DNA of 64,000 nt from Solirubrobacter taibaiensis. Lineage in GTDB: Bacteria > Actinomycetota > Thermoleophilia > Solirubrobacterales > Solirubrobacteraceae. The stretch is from NCBI GenBank assembly GCA_027587225.1, contig JAPDDQ010000033.1, positions 1 through 64,000 of the forward strand, given 5' to 3'. Shown piece after piece: positions 43,444-50,715 of this stretch. The position numbers and the translations under genes are program-made. The number at the start of each line of letters is the position of its first letter. The stretch's first letter is position 1. The notes under the pieces were generated by a model. It ran no database searches and was not told where the DNA came from. It was given only the letters and a program-made list of their open reading frames with translations.

Positions 43444-43749
43444 ATGGACCGGCCACATTTGTCGGACGCCACCCTCGCGGTGGCGAATGTCGTCTTCGAA
43501 GCCGCACGGATACCCGCCCACGCGGTTGAGCGGCTACCCGGGATGTGCTTCCTGACGACCCAAGGGACCTACGTGCGGATGCGCTTGCGGTCCCGGGTGG
43601 AAGGGGTCATCGTCGACACGCTGACGGCGCCGGAGGTCTCCCGGGCGATCGACCGCGTGATCGCACGGGTGGCGCGGGACGTCGCCGCGCAATTGGACGC
43701 GCAGCGCGCAGCGCCGCCGGCGCCTCAGGAGTTCAACGTCTCGACGTAG
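43444..43749 (+). CDS. Small hypothetical protein of the stress island
   Basis: A 101-residue soluble protein with no recognised family. I use ATG 43444 (MDRPHLSDATLAVANVVFEA) because the ATG at 43405 lies inside the palindrome-containing promoter. The middle alternates strands (GMCFLTTQGTYVRMRLRSRV) and the end is helical. The last 25 bp overlap the convergent gene's 3' end. A promoter-proximal TCACCCG palindrome suggests co-regulation with its neighbours. Confidence 0.55.
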   Translation: MDRPHLSDATLAVANVVFEAARIPAHAVERLPGMCFLTTQGTYVRMRLRSRVEGVIVDTLTAPEVSRAIDRVIARVARDVAAQLDAQRAAPPAPQEFNVST

Positions 43750-44132
43750 GTGTCGCCGAAGTAGTCGATGGATTCGGCGCGCCCCGCGCGCAGCGCGTCG
43801 GCGGCGCGCAGTTTGGCCGCCTCGTCTTCGCCGACCGCCACGCCGACGATGTAGTGACCGGCGCGGAGGTGCTCGGCGAACCGGCCTGCGTCTTCGGAGT
43901 CGTCGCCGAACACCGCTTGGAGCTTGCGCAGGAACTTGCCGCCGTGCCCGTGCTGTGCTCCGTCGACGTCGATGCGGGCCAAGCCCTCCTCGCCGTGGAG
44001 GACGTCGTAGTCGCCGGCTTCGAACCCGGAGCGTTCAAGGGCTTGGCGGGCGTCCGCGAACGTCGCGTCGTCGACGAGGATGCCGACGACTCGTCCGGTC
44101 GGATAGGGAAACGTGTCTGACTCAGTCGTCAC
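43725..44132 (-). CDS. Hypothetical stress-island protein
   Basis: A 135-residue acidic soluble protein. A repeated alpha/beta pattern is visible: VVGILVDDATFADARQALER then GHYIVGVAVGEDEAAKLRAA, each a strand followed by a helix, as in ferredoxin-like stress proteins. It has no clear family. GTG 44132 overlaps the stop of the SHOCT gene, so it is the second gene of that operon, under the palindrome at 44609. Confidence 0.6.
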   Translation of the reverse strand: MTTESDTFPYPTGRVVGILVDDATFADARQALERSGFEAGDYDVLHGEEGLARIDVDGAQHGHGGKFLRKLQAVFGDDSEDAGRFAEHLRAGHYIVGVAVGEDEAAKLRAADALRAGRAESIDYFGDTYVETLNS

Positions 44133-44527
44133 GCGAGGGCCTTCGCCTTCAAGGTGTCGAACTCGGCCTGGGTGATCGTGCCGTCGTCGAGCAGCGCCTT
44201 GGCCTTGGTCAGCTCGCTCGCCGAGCCGCCGTTGGCGCCGGCGACCGACTGGACGTAGCCGGCGAACTGGGACTCGGACTGCTGGACGCGTTCACGCTGA
44301 CGTTCGGCCATGCCGTCGCCGTTCACGATCAGGTAGATGAGTGCGCCGAGGAACGGGACGAGGATCAGGAACGCGCACCAGATCGCCTTCTTGCCGCCCG
44401 AGGCGTCGTGGCGGCGGAAGATGTCGCTGAAGATCGCGATGACCATCCAGATCCACGCGACCCAGCAGAAGAAGATGATCATCGACCAGAACAGGTCAAG
44501 GAACGGGTAATCCGCGGCAAACAGCAT
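44129..44527 (-). CDS. SHOCT and PLDc_N domain membrane protein
   Basis: A 132-residue protein with two transmembrane helices (about 8-33 and 48-68; FWSMIIFFCWVAWIWMVIAI and ILVPFLGALIYLIV) as in the PLDc_N family. The C-terminal SHOCT module is LTKAKALLDDGTITQAEFDT near 105-125. Such proteins are thought to oligomerise at the membrane. It heads a two-gene operon and has a TCACCCG palindrome 82 bp upstream. Confidence 0.8.
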   Translation of the reverse strand: MLFAADYPFLDLFWSMIIFFCWVAWIWMVIAIFSDIFRRHDASGGKKAIWCAFLILVPFLGALIYLIVNGDGMAERQRERVQQSESQFAGYVQSVAGANGGSASELTKAKALLDDGTITQAEFDTLKAKALA

Positions 44528-44608
44528 CGGTCGACCTCCGAAATGGGCTCGGAGCGCCCGGTGGCGCCCTTGACCCCGAACTACACCAGCGCGAGGGGTA
44601 TCGGCGAA

Positions 44609-44625
44609 TCATCCGGTTCGGGTGA
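44609..44625 (-). promoter_or_regulatory. Stress-island palindrome, copy 2
   Basis: Read on the minus strand it is TCACCCG-AAC-CGGATGA. It precedes the SHOCT operon and lies just 19 bp before the stop of the BrkB-phosphodiesterase gene, so it sits in an intergenic gap. Confidence 0.7.
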
Positions 44626-44643
44626 TCGTGTGGGCTCAGCCCA

Positions 44644-47496
44644 TCAGCTGACGACGATCGGCACTGCCGCTGCCGTGGGGGACTGCAAGCCGTTGCGCCA
44701 CCCGGAGAGCACGCCGTGCACGGCCGCGGCGCCGATGATCGCGCCGGGCGGCAAGGTCAGCGTCGGCGGGTAGAGGATGAACGGCCGCGTCTGCGCGCCA
44801 CCGAGCCCGCCGTGGAAGCAGATCAGCTCCTCGAACGCGCAGCCCTCTTCGAGCGCGGGGTCGTAGAAGCTGCCGACCATGATGTCCGCGACGTGCGCGA
44901 ACCCGTCCGTGCGACGCAGGTGCACCGCCGCGGTGGGGGAGAACGCCGCGAGCGGATCCTCGCCCTCGACGCGGTCCTCGTCGAGATAGCGCGTGCCGGC
45001 CGGGCCGAGCACCACCGCGCCGTGCTCGGCGGAACGCACCAGCAGCCAGCCGATGTGCTCATGTGTCCGGAGCGCGTCGATCAGGTCGGGATGGCGCGCC
45101 TGGATGGCCTCCAAGGTCATCCGCTGCGGCGACTCCATGAGGTAGACGAGCCCGAGGTTGCCTGACCCCAGCACCACGGCGTCTCGGCCGGCGAGGTCAC
45201 CCGCGGCCTGCTGGTCGTCACGGCCCGTCGCCTCCTCGACGGCGTGGCCGACGACCGCTCGTTGCTCGTCACCGCCCGCGAACGCGGCGACACGGCCGCG
45301 CGACAGCGAGCGCTCGACGAGCTCGTCGAGCCCGTAGCCATGGCGTTGCTTGAAGGTCGCGCCCTGGGTCTGCCCGTGGTCGGAGAGCACGATGAGCTCG
45401 TACGGGCGCGGGGCGTACTTGCGCGCGCGCTCGAGCCGTGCGAACTGCTGGTCGAGCTTGCGCAGCGCCTCGAAGGTGTCCGCGCGCTCGAGCCCGGAGT
45501 GGTGGGCGACCTCGTCGTAGCTCGCGAACGTCGCGTACACCGCCGGCCGCCCGCGCAGCATGTCCGTGAGGACGCTGTAGACGATCAGGTCGCGGATGAA
45601 CACGCACATCGCGCCGCGGAGGAACGGATAGCTGCCGCCGCGGTGCCCGCGTGGGCGGACGTCGCGCCGCTTCTGGCGCGCGGCGGCGGTCCACTCCAGG
45701 ACGACCTCCCAGAGGTAGAGGACCAGCAGGCGGGTGACGTTGAAGCCGTTGGCGAGGAAGGCGCGGTAGCCGGGGTTGGCGCGCTTCTCGGCGTCGATCC
45801 GGCTGACCGTGAGGATCGCGTCCTCCGCCTCGCCGGAGAGCAGGTTGCCGCGGCTCGCGCCCCCGTCGCGCAGCAGGCCGATCCCTGTGGCGTGCCGGCG
45901 CTCGATCTCGGCGCAGTCCGCGGCGGACGAGCAGACGACCATCCGGCCGTGCTCCTTCTCGACCCACCGGAACGCGCAGATGTCCTCGTTGGAGCCGAGC
46001 AGGATCCCCGCCTGGCTGGCTCCCGTCTGCGAGGACAGGTCCGTCTCCCACTCCGCGAGCTGGTAGCCGTGGTCGGCGATCCAGCGCGCCATCGTCGGTG
46101 CGCTGCCGTCGCGCAACGCGCGCTGGAGCACGGGCAGCGCGAGGCCGTCGATCTCCAGGAACACGAGGCCCGGCACATCGGTGCGCGGGATGCTGCCGAG
46201 CCGCTTGGCGATCCGGCGGGTCACCTTCAGCTGGTACTCGTCGTCGTCGTTGGTCCCGGCGATCACCTGCGCCGCGACGCCGACGATCGCCATCACCACC
46301 GCCATCAGGAGCGCGTCGCCGAACCCGTCGACCCGCAACCAGTCGGGGAAGACGGCGTCGACGAGCAGCAGCAGCCCGGCGTCGACCAGCAGGATGCCGA
46401 TGAAGCCGATCGCGACCATGAACGGGAGTCGCAGCGCCGCCAGCACCGGCGGCACGACCGTGTTCAGGAGGGCGAGTGAGAGCGCGACGAGCAAGCCCGC
46501 GCCGCGCTGCTCGAGGGCGACGCCGGGGACCAGCGCCGCGGCCACATACACCGACGCGGTCAGGATCGCCAACGACACCACGAGGCGGAGGAGCCCGATC
46601 CGTGGCGCCACCGGCGTCCAGGTGACCGGCTCGCCGTAGCTCGAGGTCATGGGCGCAGCCTGCGCTCGCCGGCCGTGTCGCGCATCATCCGCTTCGGGTG
46701 AGGCCAGCACCTCGGCGCCGAAGAGCACGATCGCCGCCGCCGCGTAGAGCAGGGCCAACAGCGCGAGCAGCGCACCCAGCGGCCCGTAGATGGTGTCCAG
46801 GCCGGCGACGTTGACGAGGTAGAACGCGTAGCCGGCCAGCCCGGCGTCGATCGCGACCGCCGCGACCAACGCCACGCGCCACACGTCCTTGAACGCGAGC
46901 GCCGCCGGTGCGCCCAGCCGGTAGACGAGCACCAGCGCGGCGAACGTGGCGGCGCCGATGACGGTCAAGTCCGCCGCACGCGCGATCGCATCGGCCGCGT
47001 CGCCGAGCCCCAGCGCGGCGCTGAGATCGACCCCGGCCTGGACGGCGATCTGGGCCGCCAGCGAGAGCAGGAAGACCGCCAGGACGAGCGCGGCGAGAGC
47101 ACCGAGCACCGCGACATCGCGCAGCTTCGCGCGTACGAACGCCGGACGCAGGTCGGTGTCCCACACGACCCCGAGGGCGACGCGCAGCGAACGCGTCATC
47201 CCGCTGGCCGTCCACAGCAGCGTCACGAACGCCACCAGCCCGGTCAGTGACGTGAGTGCGCCGGCGTTCGCGAGCTCCTGCTCGACGCTGCTCTCGACGG
47301 TGGTGCCCGGGAACGCTCCCAGCAGCCATTCGACGAAGGCGACCCGAGCCGTGTGCGGGAGCACCGCGTCGAGCACCGCCGTCAGCAGCGCGATCGACGG
47401 GACGAGCGAGAACAGGACCCGGTACGCGATCGCCGCGGCGAGCTCACCGCACGCGTGCCGGGAGTACGCCGCGGCGACCGCACGCAGCCGCCGCAT
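44644..47496 (-). CDS. BrkB/YihY membrane domain fused to membrane-anchored phosphodiesterase/alkaline phosphatase-like domain
   Basis: One open frame of 950 residues from ATG 47496. Residues 1-260 are a YihY/BrkB-type protein with six hydrophobic helices (CGELAAAIAYRVLFSLVPSI). From residue 283, MTSSYGEPVTWTPVAPRIG begins four more helices of phage-holin-4 type. Then comes a cytoplasmic or outer alkaline-phosphatase-superfamily domain: LVFLEIDGLALPVLQRAL (metal Asp), SSQTGASQAGILLG (Thr nucleophile), YDEVAHHSG and VLSDHGQTQGATF (metal ligands). A TCACCCG palindrome and a second ATG (46650) with its own upstream region lie inside the frame, so a separate 668-residue product is likely. Confidence 0.75.
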   Translation of the reverse strand: MRRLRAVAAAYSRHACGELAAAIAYRVLFSLVPSIALLTAVLDAVLPHTARVAFVEWLLGAFPGTTVESSVEQELANAGALTSLTGLVAFVTLLWTASGMTRSLRVALGVVWDTDLRPAFVRAKLRDVAVLGALAALVLAVFLLSLAAQIAVQAGVDLSAALGLGDAADAIARAADLTVIGAATFAALVLVYRLGAPAALAFKDVWRVALVAAVAIDAGLAGYAFYLVNVAGLDTIYGPLGALLALLALLYAAAAIVLFGAEVLASPEADDARHGRRAQAAPMTSSYGEPVTWTPVAPRIGLLRLVVSLAILTASVYVAAALVPGVALEQRGAGLLVALSLALLNTVVPPVLAALRLPFMVAIGFIGILLVDAGLLLLVDAVFPDWLRVDGFGDALLMAVVMAIVGVAAQVIAGTNDDDEYQLKVTRRIAKRLGSIPRTDVPGLVFLEIDGLALPVLQRALRDGSAPTMARWIADHGYQLAEWETDLSSQTGASQAGILLGSNEDICAFRWVEKEHGRMVVCSSAADCAEIERRHATGIGLLRDGGASRGNLLSGEAEDAILTVSRIDAEKRANPGYRAFLANGFNVTRLLVLYLWEVVLEWTAAARQKRRDVRPRGHRGGSYPFLRGAMCVFIRDLIVYSVLTDMLRGRPAVYATFASYDEVAHHSGLERADTFEALRKLDQQFARLERARKYAPRPYELIVLSDHGQTQGATFKQRHGYGLDELVERSLSRGRVAAFAGGDEQRAVVGHAVEEATGRDDQQAAGDLAGRDAVVLGSGNLGLVYLMESPQRMTLEAIQARHPDLIDALRTHEHIGWLLVRSAEHGAVVLGPAGTRYLDEDRVEGEDPLAAFSPTAAVHLRRTDGFAHVADIMVGSFYDPALEEGCAFEELICFHGGLGGAQTRPFILYPPTLTLPPGAIIGAAAVHGVLSGWRNGLQSPTAAAVPIVVS
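46685..46701 (-). promoter_or_regulatory. Stress-island palindrome, copy 3, inside an open frame
   Basis: On the minus strand TCACCCG-AAG-CGGATGA, 34 bp before ATG 46650. It is translated as part of the BrkB-phosphodiesterase frame (SPEADD), yet keeps promoter-like spacing to the internal start. Confidence 0.65.
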
Positions 47497-47498
47497 GG

Positions 47499-47582
47499 TT
47501 AGCCGGGGTGGTCGCCCGCCCGTCGTTCGATCTGGGCGGCGGTTCGCGCGTCGGGATCTGCCACCGCGATCAGGGTGCTCAT
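47499..47582 (-). CDS. 27-residue leader peptide resembling a DUF1269 N-terminus
   Basis: ATG 47582 follows GGAGGAGGAGG at ideal spacing and encodes MSTLIAVADPDARTAAQIER then seven residues to a TAA. The stop is two bases before the BrkB ATG (TAACCATG), which itself has no Shine-Dalgarno site. Its sequence matches the start of the island's DUF1269 protein (MGTLVAIAYPDVATAEKVR). It is either a leader for translational coupling or the remnant of a deleted DUF1269 gene. Confidence 0.55.
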   Translation of the reverse strand: MSTLIAVADPDARTAAQIERRAGDHPG

Positions 47583-47642
47583 GGCTGTCGCCTCCTCCTC
47601 CGTCGGTCGCCGCCAGTCTCGTGGCGTCGCCCGGCCCGTTCC

Positions 47643-47659
47643 TCACCCGGATCGGGTGA
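47643..47659. promoter_or_regulatory. Stress-island palindrome, copy 4 (perfect dyad)
   Basis: TCACCCG-GAT-CGGGTGA, the only perfect copy. It lies 60 bp from ATG 47582 on the minus side and 57 bp from ATG 47717 on the plus side, almost midway between divergent genes. Confidence 0.75.
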
Positions 47660-47716
47660 TGGCCTGCCGCCGCGCGCGGGCGATCCTCGGGCTTCCCTCG
47701 CGAAGGAGACGACGGC

Positions 47717-48328
47717 ATGTTCTCGACACGAATCCCAGGCAGCGGCGCGTGGCAGCTCGCCCGCCGCGTGGAACGCGGCACCCGCCGCCGGGTGATCGAT
47801 CACGGCGCGCGCGCGACGCTCGCGGGCATCGACCTCGTGCTCGCTTCGCCCTACGCGGAAGAGGCGGTGCAGCGGGTCATCGACAGCGCGCTCGCCGAGC
47901 GCGCCGTCGCGCGGGCGCTGAGCGGCCAGCTCGTCGAGGTCGTCGGTGCCGACATGGTGCGCTACCGGGTCGTGGAACGGATGTTCGAAGGGCCGGCGCT
48001 CGAACGCATCGTCGAGCAGGCGCTCGAAAGCCCCGGCGCGGCGCGGATGCTGACCCGGGTCGTCGAGAGCTCGGTCGTCGAGGACGCGACGACGCGGACC
48101 GTCGAGGACATCATCGACCGCCTGCGTCAGAGCCCCGCGTTGTGGGCGCTGGTCGACGAGGTCGCGCAGAGCCCGGCGGTCTTGGACGCGATCGCCCAGC
48201 AGAGCGCCGGGCTCGCCGACCAGGTCGGCGACGAGTTGCGTGAGCGCTCGCGTCACGCCGACGATCGGCTCGAGCACGCCGCGTGGCGGCTGTTCCACCG
48301 CCGGCCCGCGGGTCAGTTGTCGACATGA
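47717..48328 (+). CDS. Hypothetical protein with repeated helical units
   Basis: A 203-residue soluble, helical protein. Short repeats of about 18-22 residues recur: YAEEAVQRVIDSALAERAVA, FEGPALERIVEQALESPGAA, LRQSPALWALVDEVAQSPAV. Each has a small-Pro turn followed by an acidic amphipathic helix, giving an alpha-solenoid-like look. No family is recognised. The TGA overlaps the ATG of the RDD gene (ATGA), so they are co-translated. A perfect TCACCCG palindrome lies upstream. Confidence 0.65.
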   Translation: MFSTRIPGSGAWQLARRVERGTRRRVIDHGARATLAGIDLVLASPYAEEAVQRVIDSALAERAVARALSGQLVEVVGADMVRYRVVERMFEGPALERIVEQALESPGAARMLTRVVESSVVEDATTRTVEDIIDRLRQSPALWALVDEVAQSPAVLDAIAQQSAGLADQVGDELRERSRHADDRLEHAAWRLFHRRPAGQLST

Positions 48329-48831
48329 CCGACCCGGGCAGCGCACCGCCGAGCTACGCCGGCCTCGCGACACGGACGTTGGCGTTCGCCGTCGACGCCG
48401 CCGTGATCAACGTCGTGGCGTGGTTCGTCGGCGTCGTGTTCGCGCTCGCGCTGTCGCTGCTGTCGCTGCCCGACGAGCTGATGTCCGTCCTGGCGGCGGT
48501 CGCCGCAGTCGCCGCGCTGCTGTGGACGTTCTCCTACTTCGTGTTCTTCTGGTCGGGCAACGGTCAGACGCCGGGCAATCGGCTGATCGGGATCACGGTG
48601 CGCGACGCTACGTCGCTCAGCCCCCTGCCCGCGCGGCGGGCCGCGCTGCGGCTCGTGTTGCTGCCGCTGTCGGCCCTGCCGCTGTGCGCCGGGTTCCTGT
48701 TGATCCTGTTCGATGGGCGGCGGCGCGCGCTCCACGACCGGCTCGCCCGCACCGTGGTGATCTACGTCTCTGTGGAGCGACCACGGAGAGCGGCTGCCCG
48801 CGAGGCGCCGGAGGAGCTCGCGCGGGTGTAA
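48325..48831 (+). CDS. RDD family membrane protein
   Basis: A 168-residue protein with three transmembrane helices. The RDD signature is YAGLATRTLAFAVDAAVINV (Arg and Asp-Ala-Ala in helix 1), followed by GNGQTPGNRLIGITVRD and a C-terminal RRRALHDRLARTVVIY. RDD proteins may transport ions or small solutes; the role here is not established. Starting at ATG 48325, it is coupled to the preceding helical gene. Confidence 0.88.
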   Translation: MTDPGSAPPSYAGLATRTLAFAVDAAVINVVAWFVGVVFALALSLLSLPDELMSVLAAVAAVAALLWTFSYFVFFWSGNGQTPGNRLIGITVRDATSLSPLPARRAALRLVLLPLSALPLCAGFLLILFDGRRRALHDRLARTVVIYVSVERPRRAAAREAPEELARV

Positions 48832-48844
48832 CCGCGTGGGTCCT

Positions 48845-48861
48845 TCACCCGAATCAGGCGA
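48845..48861 (+). promoter_or_regulatory. Stress-island palindrome, copy 5
   Basis: TCACCCG-AAT-CAGGCGA, a copy with two changes in the right arm. It is 34 bp upstream of the universal stress protein ATG. Confidence 0.65.
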
Positions 48862-48895
48862 TGCGCACGCCGGCGCCCGGGCTTAGCGTCGGCGC

Positions 48896-49861
48896 ATGAG
48901 GACACGTGATCAGACCCACCGCGCACCGGTCCTCGCGGCGTACTCGCCCGACACCGGTGCGCGCGAACCAGTCGAGTTCGGCGTGGCGGCGAGCCGCGTC
49001 ACCGGCGCGCCGCTCGTGATCGTCGTCGTGGTCGACTCCGGCGCGCAGTCCGTACGACCCCTCACGGACAAGGAGTCGGTCCCGACGAGCATCGCCGATG
49101 CGGTCAAGCACCTCGAAGGCGAGCTCGCCGACCGCGGCGTGGCCGCCGAGGTGCGGACGTTCGAAGACTCCACCGCCGCCCGCGGGCTGGCGCGCGCGAT
49201 CGACGAGTGCGGCCCCGAGCTTGTCGTCCTCGGCACCACGAGCCGTGGCGCGAAGGGCGCGCTGCTGCTCGGCACCACGGCCGAGCGGGTCATCCACCTC
49301 AGCCCGTGCCCGGTGGCCGTCGTCCCGCACGGCTATCAGCGTCCGGAGGGCGGGGTCAAGGTGGTCGGCGCCGCATACACGCCCAAGCCCGAGGCCGAGG
49401 ACGCGCTCGTCGCGGCGATCACGTTGGCCCGGAGCGGCGGCGTCGAGCTGCGCGTGCTCACCGTCCTCGACCCCAAGTTCGCGCAGGAGGAAGCCCACGG
49501 GCTCATGGCCGAGCACCGCCGTGAGGTCGGGACGGACGCCAAGCTCGCCAGCCGCGTGCGGTACGACCTCGAGACGCAGACGAAAGCGCGTGTGACCGAG
49601 CTGGCGGGAGACCTGCCCGCCACGGTCGACGTGATCACCGACGAGCCGGTGCGCGCGCTCGTCGCCGCCTCCGCGCACGTGGACCTGCTCGTCATGGGCT
49701 CGCGCGCGCTCGGGACACGGCGGGCCGTGATCCTCGGCAGCGTCTCTCGAAAAGTCATCGACGAGTCCTCGTGCCCGGTCATCGTAATCCCGCGGGACAC
49801 CACGGCCAAGCGCGACGAGCTGCTGGCCGACGTCGAGGAACACGCGCCGCAAGCCGGGTGA
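48896..49861 (+). CDS. Universal stress protein, tandem UspA domains
   Basis: A 321-residue protein with two UspA domains (about 10-145 and 152-302). The ATP-binding G-2x-G-9x-G(S/T) motifs appear as GTTSRGAKGALLLGTTAERV and GSRALGTRRAVILGSVSRKV; both end in PVAVVP or PVIVIP strands. Tandem Usps respond to hypoxia, starvation or oxidative stress in actinobacteria. It is preceded by a TCACCCG palindrome and followed by a strong terminator. Confidence 0.93.
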   Translation: MRTRDQTHRAPVLAAYSPDTGAREPVEFGVAASRVTGAPLVIVVVVDSGAQSVRPLTDKESVPTSIADAVKHLEGELADRGVAAEVRTFEDSTAARGLARAIDECGPELVVLGTTSRGAKGALLLGTTAERVIHLSPCPVAVVPHGYQRPEGGVKVVGAAYTPKPEAEDALVAAITLARSGGVELRVLTVLDPKFAQEEAHGLMAEHRREVGTDAKLASRVRYDLETQTKARVTELAGDLPATVDVITDEPVRALVAASAHVDLLVMGSRALGTRRAVILGSVSRKVIDESSCPVIVIPRDTTAKRDELLADVEEHAPQAG

Positions 49862-49869
49862 GCGCGGGC

Positions 49870-49896
49870 GGCCTCCGGCCGGTCCGGCCGGAGGCC
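49870..49896. terminator. Bidirectional terminator hairpin
   Basis: GGCCTCCGGCCGG, one T, then the exact complement: a 13-bp stem between the convergent universal stress protein and DUF7144-like genes. No T-tract. Confidence 0.6.
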
Positions 49897-49906
49897 ACCG
49901 GCGGGC

Positions 49907-50305
49907 TCACTCGAAGTCTTCGATGTGGGTCGTGAGCGCCCAGATGATCAGCCCGTCGACGACGATGGCGGCGATCGCCCAGGCGGGGTAGGCCCCGATC
50001 CACATCAGCTGCGTGAACGCGTTGAGCACGGCGATCCCGACCGCGAAGACGAAGCTGAACGTCCTGCGGGCGAGCAACGCCAGGCCCGTCAGCAGCTGGA
50101 ACGCCCCGGAGACCAGCCACCAGACGCCCCAGGCGGCGAGATCACCGAACAGCAACTCGTCGGCGAGGAAGTAGTCGTCGTTGACCAGGGCAACGACGCC
50201 GTCGAGCAGATTGACCGCGCCGACGACGATGAACAGGACGCCGGCGAAGGTCACCCACCCGCTGCGGGTCTTCGTGGGGTGGGGCGACACGGGTGACGCG
50301 GTCAT
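49907..50305 (-). CDS. DUF7144-like four-helix membrane protein (copy 1)
   Basis: A 132-residue membrane protein from ATG 50305. Four hydrophobic segments include WVTFAGVLFIVVGAVNLLDG and AVLNAFTQLMWIGAYPAWAI. It is paralogous to the protein at 56542-56976: both share GW..FA...G.VNLL.G..AL....Y, a central W..G..Q...G and a YP.W...I..D final helix. It ends the P-type ATPase-MFS-receiver operon, 29 bp after the receiver gene. Function unknown. Confidence 0.72.
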   Translation of the reverse strand: MTASPVSPHPTKTRSGWVTFAGVLFIVVGAVNLLDGVVALVNDDYFLADELLFGDLAAWGVWWLVSGAFQLLTGLALLARRTFSFVFAVGIAVLNAFTQLMWIGAYPAWAIAAIVVDGLIIWALTTHIEDFE

Positions 50306-50334
50306 GCGGCTCCTCTCGTGGGGTGGTTGAGCGC

Positions 50335-50715
50335 TCAGCGGCGCCGGTGGGCGACCCAGAGGCCGCGGAGCAGACGCGGGGTGAGCCACTGCTTGTGGAC
50401 GAGCGCCGCCGCGCCGCACGCGCGCGCCAACGGCGCCAGCGCGTGCGTGTCCACGGTGGTCGCCAGCACGACCACCCGGGTGCGGTCGGCGGCCCGCAGG
50501 CGGTCCGCGAGCTCCATCCCGTCCATGCCCGGCATGCGCACGTCGACGATGACCATGTCCGGGTCCAGCTCGGCGGCGTCGCGCAGCGCCGAGGCACCAT
50601 CCCGCGCCTGACCCACCAGTTCGAACCCCGGGGTACAGGCGACGACCGCGCGCGTCGCCTCGCCGAAGGCCGGCTGGTCGTCGACCGTCATCAGCCGAAC
50701 CGGGCGCACGGTCAT
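50335..50715 (-). CDS. Stand-alone NarL-type receiver domain
   Basis: A 126-residue response regulator with only the receiver half. RPVRLMTVDDQPAFGEATRA has the acidic pair, MVIVDVRMPGMDGMELADRL the phospho-Asp near 55 and LVHKQWLT the Lys. It is closest to the receiver of NarL-type proteins but the HTH is missing. Its ATG overlaps the MFS stop, so it belongs to the ATPase-MFS operon. It may sequester phosphate or partner a kinase elsewhere. Confidence 0.85.
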   Translation of the reverse strand: MTVRPVRLMTVDDQPAFGEATRAVVACTPGFELVGQARDGASALRDAAELDPDMVIVDVRMPGMDGMELADRLRAADRTRVVVLATTVDTHALAPLARACGAAALVHKQWLTPRLLRGLWVAHRRR

